Assembly (NCBI GenBank): GCA_021234155.1
Contig: JAJEKV010000033.1
Location: 3,763,454-3,827,453, forward strand
Direction: 5' to 3'
Origin: Isoetes taiwanensis
Taxonomy: Eukaryota > Streptophyta > Lycopodiopsida > Isoetales > Isoetaceae
Length of the DNA: 64,000 bases
The position numbers and the translations under genes are program-made. Shown here in pieces: positions 1 through 11,600 of this stretch (its first letter is position 1; the number at the start of each line of letters is the position of its first letter). A model generated the notes under the pieces. That model searched no databases and was not told where the DNA came from. It saw only the letters and a list, made by a program, of their open reading frames with translations.

Positions 1-456
1 GTATTTCTTGTAATCTTCACCATTTTGCAATTGCATTTTGAGCACAGTTCCAAGTATGAACATAGAACAAATCATGTTCAATTCAAGAGAATTTAACACA
101 ATGCATGTGTAGTGTGGTGTTTAACGTATTCATTTAAAAGTAGCATTAAACCATGCGTATTCCTTGAAATCTTCAACTGCAATTGCCTCCAGGGCTCAAA
201 AATGACGATGTCCTTAACCAGTAAAAATGATGCCTTGTATGGTGGAAAGGAAAGCGCAGATGGGAGTGAGAAATCTGAGATAAAGCCATAGCCCAGTCCA
301 GCAGTGAGCATCATGTATTCGACAAAGCAAATGTGATTTTAACTCGTAAAGGTAGGAGAGAAAAAACATACGACCAAAATAGTCCCGCATACGGGAGAGG
401 GAACGCCGCATGCGGCGTTACATGCGGCGTTCCGGCATAGAACCCAACACCATCCG
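1..456. other. Non-coding flank
   Basis: No gene is supported here. The short open frames have no recognisable protein content. A weak internal duplication is visible: the stretch near 1-40 resembles the stretch near 150-190 (both read GTATT-CTTG-AATCTTCA... then CAATTGC). A separate perfect palindrome is listed at 402-419. Confidence 0.5.
402..419. repeat. Perfect 18-bp palindrome, CpG-rich
   Basis: AACGCCGCATGCGGCGTT reads the same on both strands. It is followed directly by a further half copy (ACATGCGGCGTTCC, 420-433), so the arm is present three times in 32 bases. It is the only strongly CpG-rich spot in this AT-rich flank. Its function is unknown. Confidence 0.7.
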
Positions 457-687
457 CTAAGTCCAAAAAACGTCGTGTAATTTTTTTTGGGCGTGGCTAT
501 AACATATCAAAGACACGGATATACTATGGATATTCCCGTGGCTATAACATGACGGCATCCAATATATACGGAGCTCCATAACAAGGGGGCAACTAAAAAA
601 CACAACATATGCTTTGTTGAAAACTATTCCTTTTAAGAAAACGTTAAAACAATAAAATTTATTATTGTGGAATCTCGGCCTTAGCCT
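457..687 (+). repeat. Direct repeat, copy 1 (pairs with 2164-2354)
   Basis: Runs from CTAAGTCCAAAAAACG to CTCGGCCTTAGCCT and matches 2164-2354 closely, including the shared core GGCTATAACATGACGGCATC. Copy 1 has two extra short segments, one repeating the CGTGGCTATAACAT motif. The two copies enclose about 1.5 kb of repeat-rich DNA. They could be terminal repeats of a small non-autonomous element, but I see no TG...CA ends and no primer-binding site, so the class is undecided. Confidence 0.65.
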
Positions 688-694
688 CCCTAAT

Positions 695-845
695 TTCCAT
701 GGAAACCCTTCCTATTTTCCAAACTTAGAAATTCGGAAGGGTTTCCATGGAATAGTGAAAGCCAGAAGGGTTTCCACGGAAAATAGGAAGGGTTTCCATA
801 GAAATGTGGAAGGGTTCCCACGGGAACTAGGAAAAGTTTCCACAG
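695..845. repeat. GGAAGGGTTTCC tandem/inverted repeat cluster
   Basis: The motif GGAAGGGTTTCCA(T/C)GGAA occurs several times in tandem. Its reverse complement stands at 697-720, which pairs with 778-801 over 24 positions with one mismatch, giving a potential stem with a loop of about 57 bases. The open frames on both strands here simply translate this repeat and are not genes. Confidence 0.7.
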
Positions 846-1930
846 GAGGCCAACACAAATCCGGCATAGATAAAACCATCGAGTCCAAGAGGTTTCGTAG
901 AAAATCGAAATTCTCATGTGAAATAAACAAAAATGAAGCGTACTTACATCAATGATGGTCTTGGCTTGAAGGCTCACCTTCCTTTCTCGTAAAGAGGAGG
1001 CGATTTGAATGCAGCTTGAGGATGTTGCTGCCATTCATAGGGATTAGAGTGTGGCCTAGATTCTCCAGCTTCTGAACCATAAGAACTTGTTATTATGTGG
1101 AATGCAGGTCGGGCATTCATGACCTGGCAGGATAAAAGGTTCTCTCGGCCACGTCGGGAATGCTCGGCCTCTTTGCATTTCAGGGTGTTGAGGAAAGCCA
1201 AGAACAAAGATTTTTTTGGCCACATAACAAAGATTTTTTGGCCAAGAAAAGAGATTTTTTGACTTAATGCTATGTTGCAGCTTCCAACAATGGCACAACT
1301 ATGGCACAACAGTGGCGATAACTTTTACGCGTTGGCAGATCGAAGGTCATCCTCTATTACAGCTTAGTGCAGCGATGGGTATGGAGTTGTGGTAGGTAAC
1401 TGGGTGCAACATGTTATTTCAGAATGATGTAGCCATTTTCCATTTTTTCCAGATCACATAAATAAGAATAAACATCCAGATTCCAAATAAACATCCAGTA
1501 TCCAAATTCTAGACGCCGAACAACTTTGGTGGCTTCTTGCCTTCGCGCAACTAATGCGAGAGGGAAAGATCATTCCTGATCGTGGAACATTCTGAGCCTT
1601 CATGTATGAAAAATATCTCATTCAATCCAATATTGCAAGGGTTGCCAAGCTATCAAAGAAAGTGGATTCACATTCTTGTTTCTTATCCAATGAACAGCCG
1701 CCATGTGGCAACCATTCTAACCAGGAATGATAATCGCTAAGCATTCTTGCTGTGACCTGTTGCAGCCCGTGATCTATGTTACGTAAAACTAGAAGCCATG
1801 GCTGAAAGCCATCGTCGAATAACTCGCTGCAAGCCATAGCTGAAGAACTCGTTGAAAGCCATAGCTGAACCAGCTCGAAACCTGATGCATCTGCTGGATC
1901 ATCTACGTTGGGGCTTTTCTTGACGTTGTA
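846..1930. other. Repeat-derived non-coding DNA
   Basis: No gene is recognised. Short internal repeats are visible: three copies of an AAAGATTTTTTGGCC-like block at about 1205-1262, and two to three copies of a roughly 31-bp unit (GAAAGCCATAGCTGAA...) at about 1800-1870. The open frames on the minus strand have no recognisable domain. Confidence 0.45.
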
Positions 1931-2086
1931 GAATGGAAGAGCTCGGCAATTCCTGTGCTAACAGGGGAAACTGGCTACTACCAGCAACTAGTCGCGCCTA
2001 GCATAGGAATCTCATGGGGCTCCCGGCTGCTGGCAGTAGCCAGCTTCCCCTGCTAGCACATGAATCCTCGAGCTGTCTCCATTCCA
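1931..2086. repeat. Long imperfect inverted repeat (foldback)
   Basis: The left arm, about 1931-1988, is matched in reverse complement by the right arm, about 2025-2086. The shared core is CTGTGCTAACAGGGGAAACT against AGCTTCCCCTGCTAGCACAT, continuing through GAGCTC and the CCATTC at the outer ends. The arms are about 58-60 bp with a handful of mismatches around a loop of about 36 bp. This suits a foldback or MITE-like element or a hairpin RNA source. No target duplication was identified. Confidence 0.65.
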
Positions 2087-2163
2087 CATAACAAGGCCAT
2101 CGCGGTAAATGTCAGACGTGGGCATGTTATAGCCAGCCTTAGCCTTAAACGGTAAAAAATCTG

Positions 2164-2354
2164 CTAAGTCCAAAAAACGCCGTGTACTTTTTTTTGGACA
2201 CGGATATACTATAGATATGCTTGTGGCTATAACATGACGGCATCCAATATATACGGAGCTCCATAACAAGGGGGCAACTAAAAAACACAACATATGCTTT
2301 GTTGAAAATTATTCCTTAGTAAAATTTATTATTGTGGAATCTCGGCCTTAGCCT
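2164..2354 (+). repeat. Direct repeat, copy 2 (pairs with 457-687)
   Basis: Near-identical to copy 1 from CTAAGTCCAAAAAACG to CTCGGCCTTAGCCT but 40 bp shorter. It lies about 830 bp upstream of the callose synthase start codon, so it could contribute to that gene's distal promoter. Confidence 0.65.
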
Positions 2355-3185
2355 GTGGAGAATGACAGCCATGCACAGTATCTCGACCCACAGAACGAGA
2401 AGCCAGAACCCTGCTCTCAAAATCCCCTGTTTCGTCTTCATGGCTGCAAAACTCTAAGCTTGAGCTGCTCAAAAAGCTCGCATTTCATCGAGCCAAGCTT
2501 CTGCCTCAGTTTTTCTTATTTTCCGTTTTCAGTTTGGTATATTAGCTCCGGTAGGTCTGCTGCCACTGTCAGTTTACGGAATGACCTTTTCAGTTTTTGG
2601 CTATGGTTATGCCGTCATAAGCTTTGTGGGCATTCTGCAGCTTTCCTCATTTTAGAATCCGATCAATCCTTTCTTCATGTGGGCTCCTCCCAGCTGTTGA
2701 CCCTTTTCCACGTAGGTAATCTGCTTCGTCCATTATTTAATAGTTTATTCAGTCTACAGTGTTCGATCGCAATCAAACAGAACATCACAGTACCACTCTT
2801 CCTAAACATTTTTCTCATCATTTTTTGTTCAAATGGATCAGGAGAGCCTGTGCATTTGATTAAACTAAAGAGATTATATTATCTCCAAGCCTAATCAGGA
2901 GGGAAGACAGGCATCTGTAAGGCATTGCCTTTATCAGAAACTTCAAACCTGCACGGAAGCTAGTTGCTCTCTTCCAGCAGATTTAACGATGACATTCATA
3001 TCCATTCCGGCAAGTTATTCTAGTTTTTGCAGCCTTTGAGTCTTCAAGGATTTAAAGCTCGGAGTCTGACATTTGGGTTAGCTGTTGCATTGTCGAAACA
3101 GGGAAATTTATAGAGTTTCAGGCATGAATGTTTCTCAAGGGCAGGAACTTCTCTGATCAGGAGGTTTTTCTAGTCGGCGATCAAC
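2355..3185 (+). promoter_or_regulatory. Probable 5' leader/promoter region of the callose synthase gene
   Basis: The stretch between the direct repeat and the ATG at 3186. An in-frame stop TAG at 3171-3173 lies five codons upstream of that ATG, which makes 3186 the first usable start. A 179-codon open frame at 2355-2894 has no recognisable content and I treat it as chance or leader sequence. I could not identify a convincing TATA box or transcription start, and a 5' UTR intron cannot be excluded. Confidence 0.4.
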
Positions 3186-5688
3186 ATGTTGGGTGCTTCG
3201 GGCCCAGAAACTCCTCAACTGAGGACCCGGTTGCAGAGGACATCTACCACAAGCGCCATACCCTTCGAAAGTACGTCTTATGATAGCGAGGTTGTTCCGG
3301 CGGCCCTTGCCTCCATAGCTCCGATTCTTCGTGTTGCTAATGAAGTCGAGAAACAGGCAGAAAGGGTTGCATATTTATGTGAGTTATTTCAACTCAAAAT
3401 GCCGTTTTGTTTAAACGATTCATCTACGTTTATTGGACAAAATGGACAAATTATCGTACCCTAAGTTTAAGAATCAAAGGAACTATGCAGACTATGGCTA
3501 CTATGGCATGCACTAGAGAAAAAGAATACGGGCCTCAGATTTACAATAAGGCAGCTCAACAATTAGTCCTCGGATCTGGATATAGAACTGCTAAGCACTA
3601 ATATAAGATGGAGTAGAAGAGCACGAAATAAGATGCAGCAGAGGTATTTAGTCTGAAGTGCGTGTTGGGCTTCTTACCAATCAATCTTACCATTGACGTA
3701 GCTGATGGTCTGAATGTCATTGCGAAAATATTCAAACACACAACATCCTACTTAACTGTCCACTTCTCTCCCTTTGTTGGCATGAAAACTTCGTATAATG
3801 ACTATCATATAGAAAGTTTCACCTCTTCCCTTTTATTTCCCTTGATTGACATGAAATTGATTAACTTCGTTGTTAAGTGTCATTTTCCTCACGTTCAGGC
3901 ATATATGTGGCATATAGAACCTTCAATTCCATGTCCGAGATATAATTTACTGTCTTTTGCTGTCCATTTTTTCCAGGTAGATTCTATGCATTTGAAAAAG
4001 CACACCGACTTGATCCCACATCGAGTCAAAGAGGGGTTCGTCAATTCAAGACTGCTCTTCTTCAACGACTAGAAAAGGTTTGTGCTCTATTGACGCTTGT
4101 AAATACTTTTTCACTCACTCTTTAAAAGATTATTGTTATTCCATTCGAGGATCATGCCATCCCATGATCATGTCAAGTTTTTTGGGCATTGTGAATATCC
4201 ATCTCACCAATTTGCAGGGTCCGTGAACTATTTTCTTTTCGTGATGTGCTGCTCTCATCTGACTTTTTGTTGTCTTTATTGCCATCCCTTCATGTTTGAG
4301 GAAATTGAGTATTTATTGCCATTTTCATTGCATGGTCTCTTGCTTTGTTATTGCCTAAACTCCAACTGCCACTTGAATTCAGAATCTGAGTCTTGCCGGT
4401 GTACTTGGATAATGATTTATAACAAGGAGAGAAGTAAATTAAACGAGTGGCCATCAAGACTTCAAAGAAAGTGAAATGCTGCAAAGAAATGCAAAAGAAT
4501 GTTATAAAAGAGGCCAGGTAAAAGGCATCTGCTGCAAAATACGATGGCAAAAACTTTGTGCTTGAACCAACATGACAAACCTCATGGGATTTAATATTGT
4601 TGATTTGCTGTCTTAATAATCTCAGCTAGGTAGTTTAATTAGGCAGATTAGTATTGTTCACTAGGATTGTGATGCTTGGCACGATGGCAATTGTCATCAA
4701 GTTTGAAATGGACACTTATTAGTCTGTCCTCAAGGGGGATCGATTCCTAACATTGATCGCATCAGGATGATGAACCCTCAAAAAGAGCCAGAAAAAAGAA
4801 GACCGATGCCCGTGAAATTCAAAGCTTTTATCAGAAATATTATGATGATTATGTCAAGCGTCTTGATGGGTCTCACACAGATCGGTAAGTTTAGGATGCT
4901 TCCATACCTTGTTCCTAGTTTCAAATATTTACTTCAATGCCATTGGATTCATATTCCTCATTTTGTATGTTTTGTTGAACAGTGCACAGCTTGCAAAAGC
5001 TTATCAAATGGCAGGAGTTCTTTTTGAAGTTCTTTGTGCAGTGACAAAAAATGAGGAGCTGTCAGAAGATGTATGATTATCAGAGTGGCTTTTGTGGTGT
5101 GCTTTGTTTGATTTTTATTCAATCAAGGGAACCTGATTATATACATTGTGCAATTGATAGATCTTGCAAACAGGTAAAGATGTCAAATCAAAAACTGAAA
5201 ACTTCGCACCATATAATATTCTTCCACTGGATTCTGCTGGCTCCTCGCAAGCTATCATGCAGCTTCCAGAGGTAAAGGCATCCATCTTGTGGAGCCATAT
5301 AAGTACTATCAAAATTCTAAAGAAAATGGTTTTTGTAGTAATACTCCCAACTCTGGGTACTCTTTCAGTAATTTCATTTATACTCGTTTGCACAGGTGAA
5401 GGCAGCACTGGATTCACTGAGAAATGTTCGTGGCCTTCCATCTTCTCGTGAAAAAGGAAATTCAAAGCCTGAAGGAGATATTCTTGACTGGCTTCAGACA
5501 ATGTTTGGTTTCCAGGTGCATCCCTTGTAAATTTTGACTAGTTTTCCACCTCATTTTCTCGTGTCTACCTTCCTCATGCATTTCTTATGCTACAGAAACA
5601 CAGTGTTGCCAACCAAAGGGAACACTTAATTCTTTTGCTTGCCAATGTTCATGCACGTCTAAATCCCGTTCCATCACCACTGACAAAA
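3186..5688 (+). other. Callose synthase exons 1-7: N-terminal Vta1-like region
   Basis: Exons 3186-3378, 3977-4077, 4766-4884, 4983-5070, 5161-5271, 5396-5515 and 5596-5688 encode residues 1-275. The region includes [67 protein letters not shown] and [13 protein letters not shown], all typical of the cytosolic N-terminal domain of plant callose synthases, which resembles ESCRT factor Vta1. Codons split cleanly at exon joins; for example the Cys after VAYL is T|GT across intron 1. Introns 1 (598 bp) and 2 (688 bp) show nothing else recognisable. Confidence 0.92.
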
Positions 5689-8600
5689 GTGAGTTCAGCT
5701 CATTAGTCCTTTTTCACCTCTAAAGATAACTACTAAAGCATCACATGGTACTGGCTTTAGCTTGATGATCGTGCTATTGATCAAGTAATGAAAAAGATTT
5801 TCAAAAACTACAAAAAATGGTGCAAGTTTCTTGGACGGCCACCAAATTTAAGGTACGTTAGCATTATTATTAGGGTTTTTTGTTTTGACCTCTAGTATCA
5901 AGGTATTTCATGAATTACATGTAATTTCTCAGGTTACCAGAAATTCATCAAGAGATTCAGCAACGAAAAGTTCTCTATATGGGTTTGTACTTGTTAATAT
6001 GGGGTGAAGCAGCCAACTTAAGATTTATGCCAGAATGTCTCTGTTACATATACCATCATGTGAGTTCATAACACACATTGATCATTTATCTGTTATGCAA
6101 TCTTAGTGTTTGTACCTTAGGAGGTGGCTTAGCTTTGATAGGAAAGAATTTGGAGTTTCCAAGTCATCTTGATGTGTTGGACCAAGAGATCTAATCAGGA
6201 ACATGAGGGCATAAAAGATAGCAAAGAAATTAAGAACACCAAAGAAAGACTTTGTTAAAATCTGCAGGAGGCAAAAAGATAAAGTGTGTAATCATGTGCA
6301 ACTAGGACTAGAAAAGCATTTAAGAGAGCTAACTCCCCATGCAAACAATTTTTGCATTATGTCAGCCTTTCAATTAGGTCTATCCCTCCTTCTTGAGCCA
6401 CTAAAGTGGTCAACTGCTTTCCAGTGGGTGAAACCCATTTGAAGCAAATGATGGCGTTCTTGGCCCCTCCATGGAATCTTGGGGATTAAATCGTGATTGT
6501 GGTTCTGCTGAGTTTCACAATAAATTTGGGGAAGAACTGCTGCCGCCATACAGGTTCAACAGATCAAGCAAGAAAGTTTTGCTAGTGTCACGCTATGAAG
6601 GGGAGGCGACAGCCATACATGTGATTTAGGCGGACAAAAATGCATGGCACTCCAGGGTTGTGCCTGCATAGATATTACAGAAGGCATCAGAAGTATACTA
6701 GTCTTCTAGAGGACAAAACTGTGATGATGAACAGTTTGTGGTTCATGTTGAGACAACTCTAGTGCTTTAGAAATTATAGTTATCCAAACTTTTGTGGACA
6801 TGACAATATGGATATTTTGACATAGACGAGTCCCACTACACCATACAATATGGCAACCTGTTGGCATTGTCTTACAATATGACAAAGTGTGTGCATGTTT
6901 GTTGGTACCGTCTTATTCTGTCCTCAAGCTAATAACTTGACCTAATTCACGTATCTGTAGAAGTGGCACATTGTTGGATGCATATTTTATGAGTCGAGGC
7001 TCCTAGAAGCATGTAATATAGTGCAAATTGCAGCCTATTATATGTAAAATCTGATTCTTTTGTGAGGCTGCAGATGGCTTGGGAAGTCGATGGGATGCTG
7101 TCAGGTAAGGTCAGTTATGTTACGGGGGAAAATATAAAGCCAGCTTATGGTGGAGAATCAGAGAATTTCTTACAAAAGGTGGTTACGCCAATTTATCAAG
7201 TTATTGAAAAGGTATTCTCTGGTTTAATTGGATGCCTTATGTCATTTATGTTTTGTTCCATATTTGAGGATGATTGTTAATATAATTCCTATGCTTGCAT
7301 AAAATAGGAGGCGGCAAGTACTCGGATGGGTAAAGCACCTCATTCAACATGGCGCAATTATGATGACCTTAATGAATACTTTTGGTTTGTGTTCCAATGA
7401 TTGTAAATTTATATTTCATATCCCAGAGATATTATCTGAATATACTGCTTTTGTCAGGTCTGTTAATTGCTTTCGACTAGGTTGGCCAATGCGATCAGAT
7501 GATGATTTTTTTGCAAAGCCTGTAGAAAATCGCCCTCGCCTCAAGTTTGGAGTAGTAAGTATTTAAAAGCTATCTTTTAGGTTTGTTGGCGCTGCATCCT
7601 TACTTGGAAAGGGTCCATGCATTTGATTATGCAGATGGCAGGAAGGAAAGCACCACATCGTTTAAAAAAAGCAGGGTTTGTAGAAGTTCGCACCTTTTGG
7701 CATCTTTACAGAAGTTTTGACCGCATGTGGACATTTTATATTCTGTGTCTTCAGGTGAGTACTTTGTTGTTAAAGCTACAAGGGAAAGTAGAATAGCAGG
7801 TGTAATGTCAAAATGCCCCTGCCTTTTCAAGTACCACCAAAATTGCTCTTTTTGACACTAACACGAGAGTGAACAAGAATAAAGGGTAATCACTATGAAT
7901 GATGAATAGAGATAAACAAATAAAGAACGTCAGAATTAACGAAATGAAATTTAAATCCTGTAACGCATATCAGGAAAGTACAGACAGTGTCATAAAACTC
8001 AACCACATTTTCTTCCAGCTGGTTATTTTTGCATAGACTAATTTCAAAACATCAAGAATTTTGAATAGAAAATAAACCAAATTCAATTCTAACTTACCAG
8101 GTGCCATCTATTTGGTGCTGGAAAAGAGACAGGGGACATTTCATGTTTCAAATTAGATGAGCTGAAGTTCTTGCAGAAGTCCTAAAAAATGCGTCAAAAT
8201 GATGCTTGGAACAATAGGATTTTTGAAATCGATTGACTTTTCCACTCACCCCAGGGGGACAACTTGCATGCAGTTTGTACAGTCTGTCCCAACCAAAAAG
8301 TGAAAAAAATGGTGTCTGACCACTCAAATCTATTATAAATGATTCTCAAGGGACTTCTTTGTTTGGTTTCATATGTTGTGATTGAAGAAAATGCTCAGGT
8401 TCAGATTATTTTGTAATCTCAACACAAGGGGATTATGTTGCAGGCAATGATTATTATTGCCTGGCATGGAGATGGTTCACCAACTGCAGTTTTTAATTCA
8501 GACGTTTTTAAGAAAGTGCTCAGTATTTTCATCACAGCTGCTGGTCTTCGATTTCTGCAAGGTATAGAAAGAATAGCCATGTCTTGTGTTGAATGCTTTG

Positions 8601-11600
8601 TTGTTGGCCGAGTTATAACTGGGGCCTCTTTTGTGCTCTATTTTTAGGGGCGCTGGATATTGTAATGAGTGTGCAAGCATACCACAGTCTTAGATTATCA
8701 GGATTTCTACGGCTTTTTATAAAGCTGATTGCTTCAGTTATTTGGATTATTGTTCTCTCAGTCTGTTATACACATTCCTGGAACAACCCAACAGGCCTGA
8801 CACGGACCGTCAAGAACTGGTTGGGTCACAATGGAGGTCCTTCTCTATATTTATTAGCTGTGATAATTTATCTGGTGCCAAACATGCTTGGTTTTCTATT
8901 CTTCTTATTTCCAATGCTCAAAAGATGGGCTGAGAACTCAGACTGGCGTTCAATACGGTTTCTGCTTTGGTGGTCTCAGGTATCCATTTTCTCCATACAT
9001 GACTCCTAATAAAGCTTTTATTTATTCCTGAAGGTTATTTGTTTTTTGATGTAGCCTCGTCTTTATGTTGGGAGAGGAATGCACGAATCACTTATGGTGC
9101 TTTTTTGGTATCATTTTTGTCCTGACGAAATCCACAGTTCACATGGTAGAATTTGGTTTGCAACATGGTAATCATAGAATTTGGTTTGTATATTTACATG
9201 TGACAGGTATACTTTATTTTGGATCCTGCTCATTGTTTGTAAGTTGGTATTTAGCTACTACGTAGAAGTAAGATACTATCCTCACATCATTCTAGTTTAT
9301 ACATGGAATCCTCTTTTATTACCTCAAGGTGATTTATTTGGCAGATCAAACCACTAATTGGGCCTACAAAGCGCATAATGAAGTCCAGAAATATCAAATA
9401 CACATGGCATGAATTCTTTCCCAATGGTGCGTGCTTGCCAAAAAAGTAACTGCATCTCTCATTTCTACTAAACCTGTTTTTAATTTTCCCATTGTATTCC
9501 ACATTTTGTTTAACAGAACATAGGTAAAATGGCTACTTAATCTTGTCTTAGATGTGTGATCCTGCATTGCTTGTTCCACATGATGGTTACAAGAAGGCTT
9601 GTTATTACAGAATATATGATATATCATCAGTGGATGTTATAAAAGCATGGAACAATTGGATAAAACATTATAAACCTTTGGTTGCCATTAAATCTCTCAA
9701 GCTACTTCATAACACTGTAATGTGTTTGCAGCCGGAGGTAACCCTGGCGCTTTGATTTCACTTTGGTCACCTGTTATACTGGTAAGCATGAAACGTCATA
9801 GCTGAATCAAGAATGCAGCAAGTTTTGGCCCATTTGCTGTATATGATGTATTGGATCATTTTCAAGGGCCTGCATGGACCTATGAGGCAAAGGATTTCTA
9901 TGTATTTCATTGGATAGTAGGTGACACCTGGAGACGTGTTGTTTCATTAGTTCTGTTTTTCTCAGTTATTAGTTCAACAAACGTAATACCAGCCAGATTC
10001 ATTGTCTGCCTCATCTTCATATATGGCGTGACTAAGATATTTTGATATTCACAAGCCTGAGCAGTCTGCTATCTAATATGATGCAGGTTTACTTTATGGA
10101 CACTCAGATTTGGTACTCTATATTCTCAACCATATCTGGTGGAATAACAGGAGCTTTTATGCGGCTTGGTGAGGTATATAAGACTCAAGCTGTTATGTTC
10201 ATTGTTTCACTCTTCACGCAGGGGCATAATAGACACTATTTACAGAAAAAGTTAGACAAAAGAATGTAACCAACTTTCTATTTGGAGCATTGGCCAACAA
10301 GGCAAATGTGCTTTTCTTAAGGCAATTGAACATACTGAAAGAATTTTTGGCATTTATAACATTCTGTCAAAATTTTCTTGCTATCACAAATGGTGCCTTC
10401 TTAAAAGTAGCTACTGCCGCACATGGTGAGGTCTCAAGCATTACAAAATGAGTCCATTTTGTCTTTCTTCCAAAAGCTAATTATAAATTTGGGAACACAA
10501 TGAACCTGGGTAGCTATCACCTTACCTTTCATTTGATGTTGACATTGTATGGGACTCTAGAGGTAACATATTGACTTTGTATTTTAGGCGCTGAAAAAGA
10601 GTAAAAACGAAGAAGAAAGCACATAAATTTCTAGACTGATATATTTGATTGTAAATATTACATGGATCTAGCACTTTTATTACCAGGAGGCTGAGTTTCT
10701 TATGTTCATATAATGTATATCTGTAAGTCGACTGAACACAATAGTGGCTGCAGATTCGCACATTGGGAATGCTTAGATCGAGATTTCGTGCCTTGCCAAA
10801 ATCTTTTAATTCAAAGCTTGTTCCTACTACAACAAAGCTACCAAAGCATCGTTTTGCTTTCCAAAAATTTGAACCAGTGCGTATATTTCCAGCTTGCTTT
10901 CCTGCTTTCTTCCTCCTATTCATCTTTTTGATGTTGTTGAGTGCCTCTTTGAGCAGTTCAAGATAGACGAAGATAAGAAACCTGCTGCAAAGTTTGCCCA
11001 GCTGTGGAATGAAGTGATTTGCAGTTTCAGAGAGGAGGATTTAATAAATAACAGGTGATACCATACAGTATGAAGTTTATGGTATTGCAAGGTGTCAATC
11101 TCATGCGTTTTCCTTTGCAGGGAAAAGGATTTGATGCTCGTTCCATATTCTTCAGACCCAAACCTTAAAGTTGTTCAGTGGCCCCCATTTTTACTGGCTA
11201 GTAAGGTTAGTATCATTTCTTCTCCATTATATAACAATAGGGTTGGCTGTGTCAGACTCATGATGCAGCGTTTTATTTAATATTCTAAGATTCTGTGCTC
11301 CCTTATGATATACCTCATATACTCAATCACCCATAAGCCTACAACACAATTGCCTGAAGAATTGGACTGGATGGTGAAGAGCAATATATTTTGGAAAAAA
11401 GCGTATCTTTTTTGCAGAACTAGCCAATCAGATTGGTCAGGAATTTTGTATTTGGCCTTATACAGAAGTTCCGCACAAGACATAGGAGTATCAGATGCAT
11501 GAACATGCACCATACGGCATGTATGTTGGCATTGTGTATGTCAGCATTTACTGCCATGTCGGCCTTTCTGATAAATAACGTTTAGCTAGAAATCCAAGGC

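Noticed and set aside
665-1034. Open frames on both strands, 96 and 114 codons
   Set aside because: They translate the GGAAGGGTTTCC repeat and show the same repetitive peptide on both strands.
457-2354. Two ~200-bp direct repeats as LTRs of one retrotransposon
   Set aside because: No TG...CA ends, no primer-binding site, no coding domain and no target duplication; kept only as direct repeats.
2355-2894. 179-codon open frame upstream of the callose synthase gene
   Set aside because: No recognisable domain; the sequence lies in the expected leader/promoter region and looks like chance coding potential.
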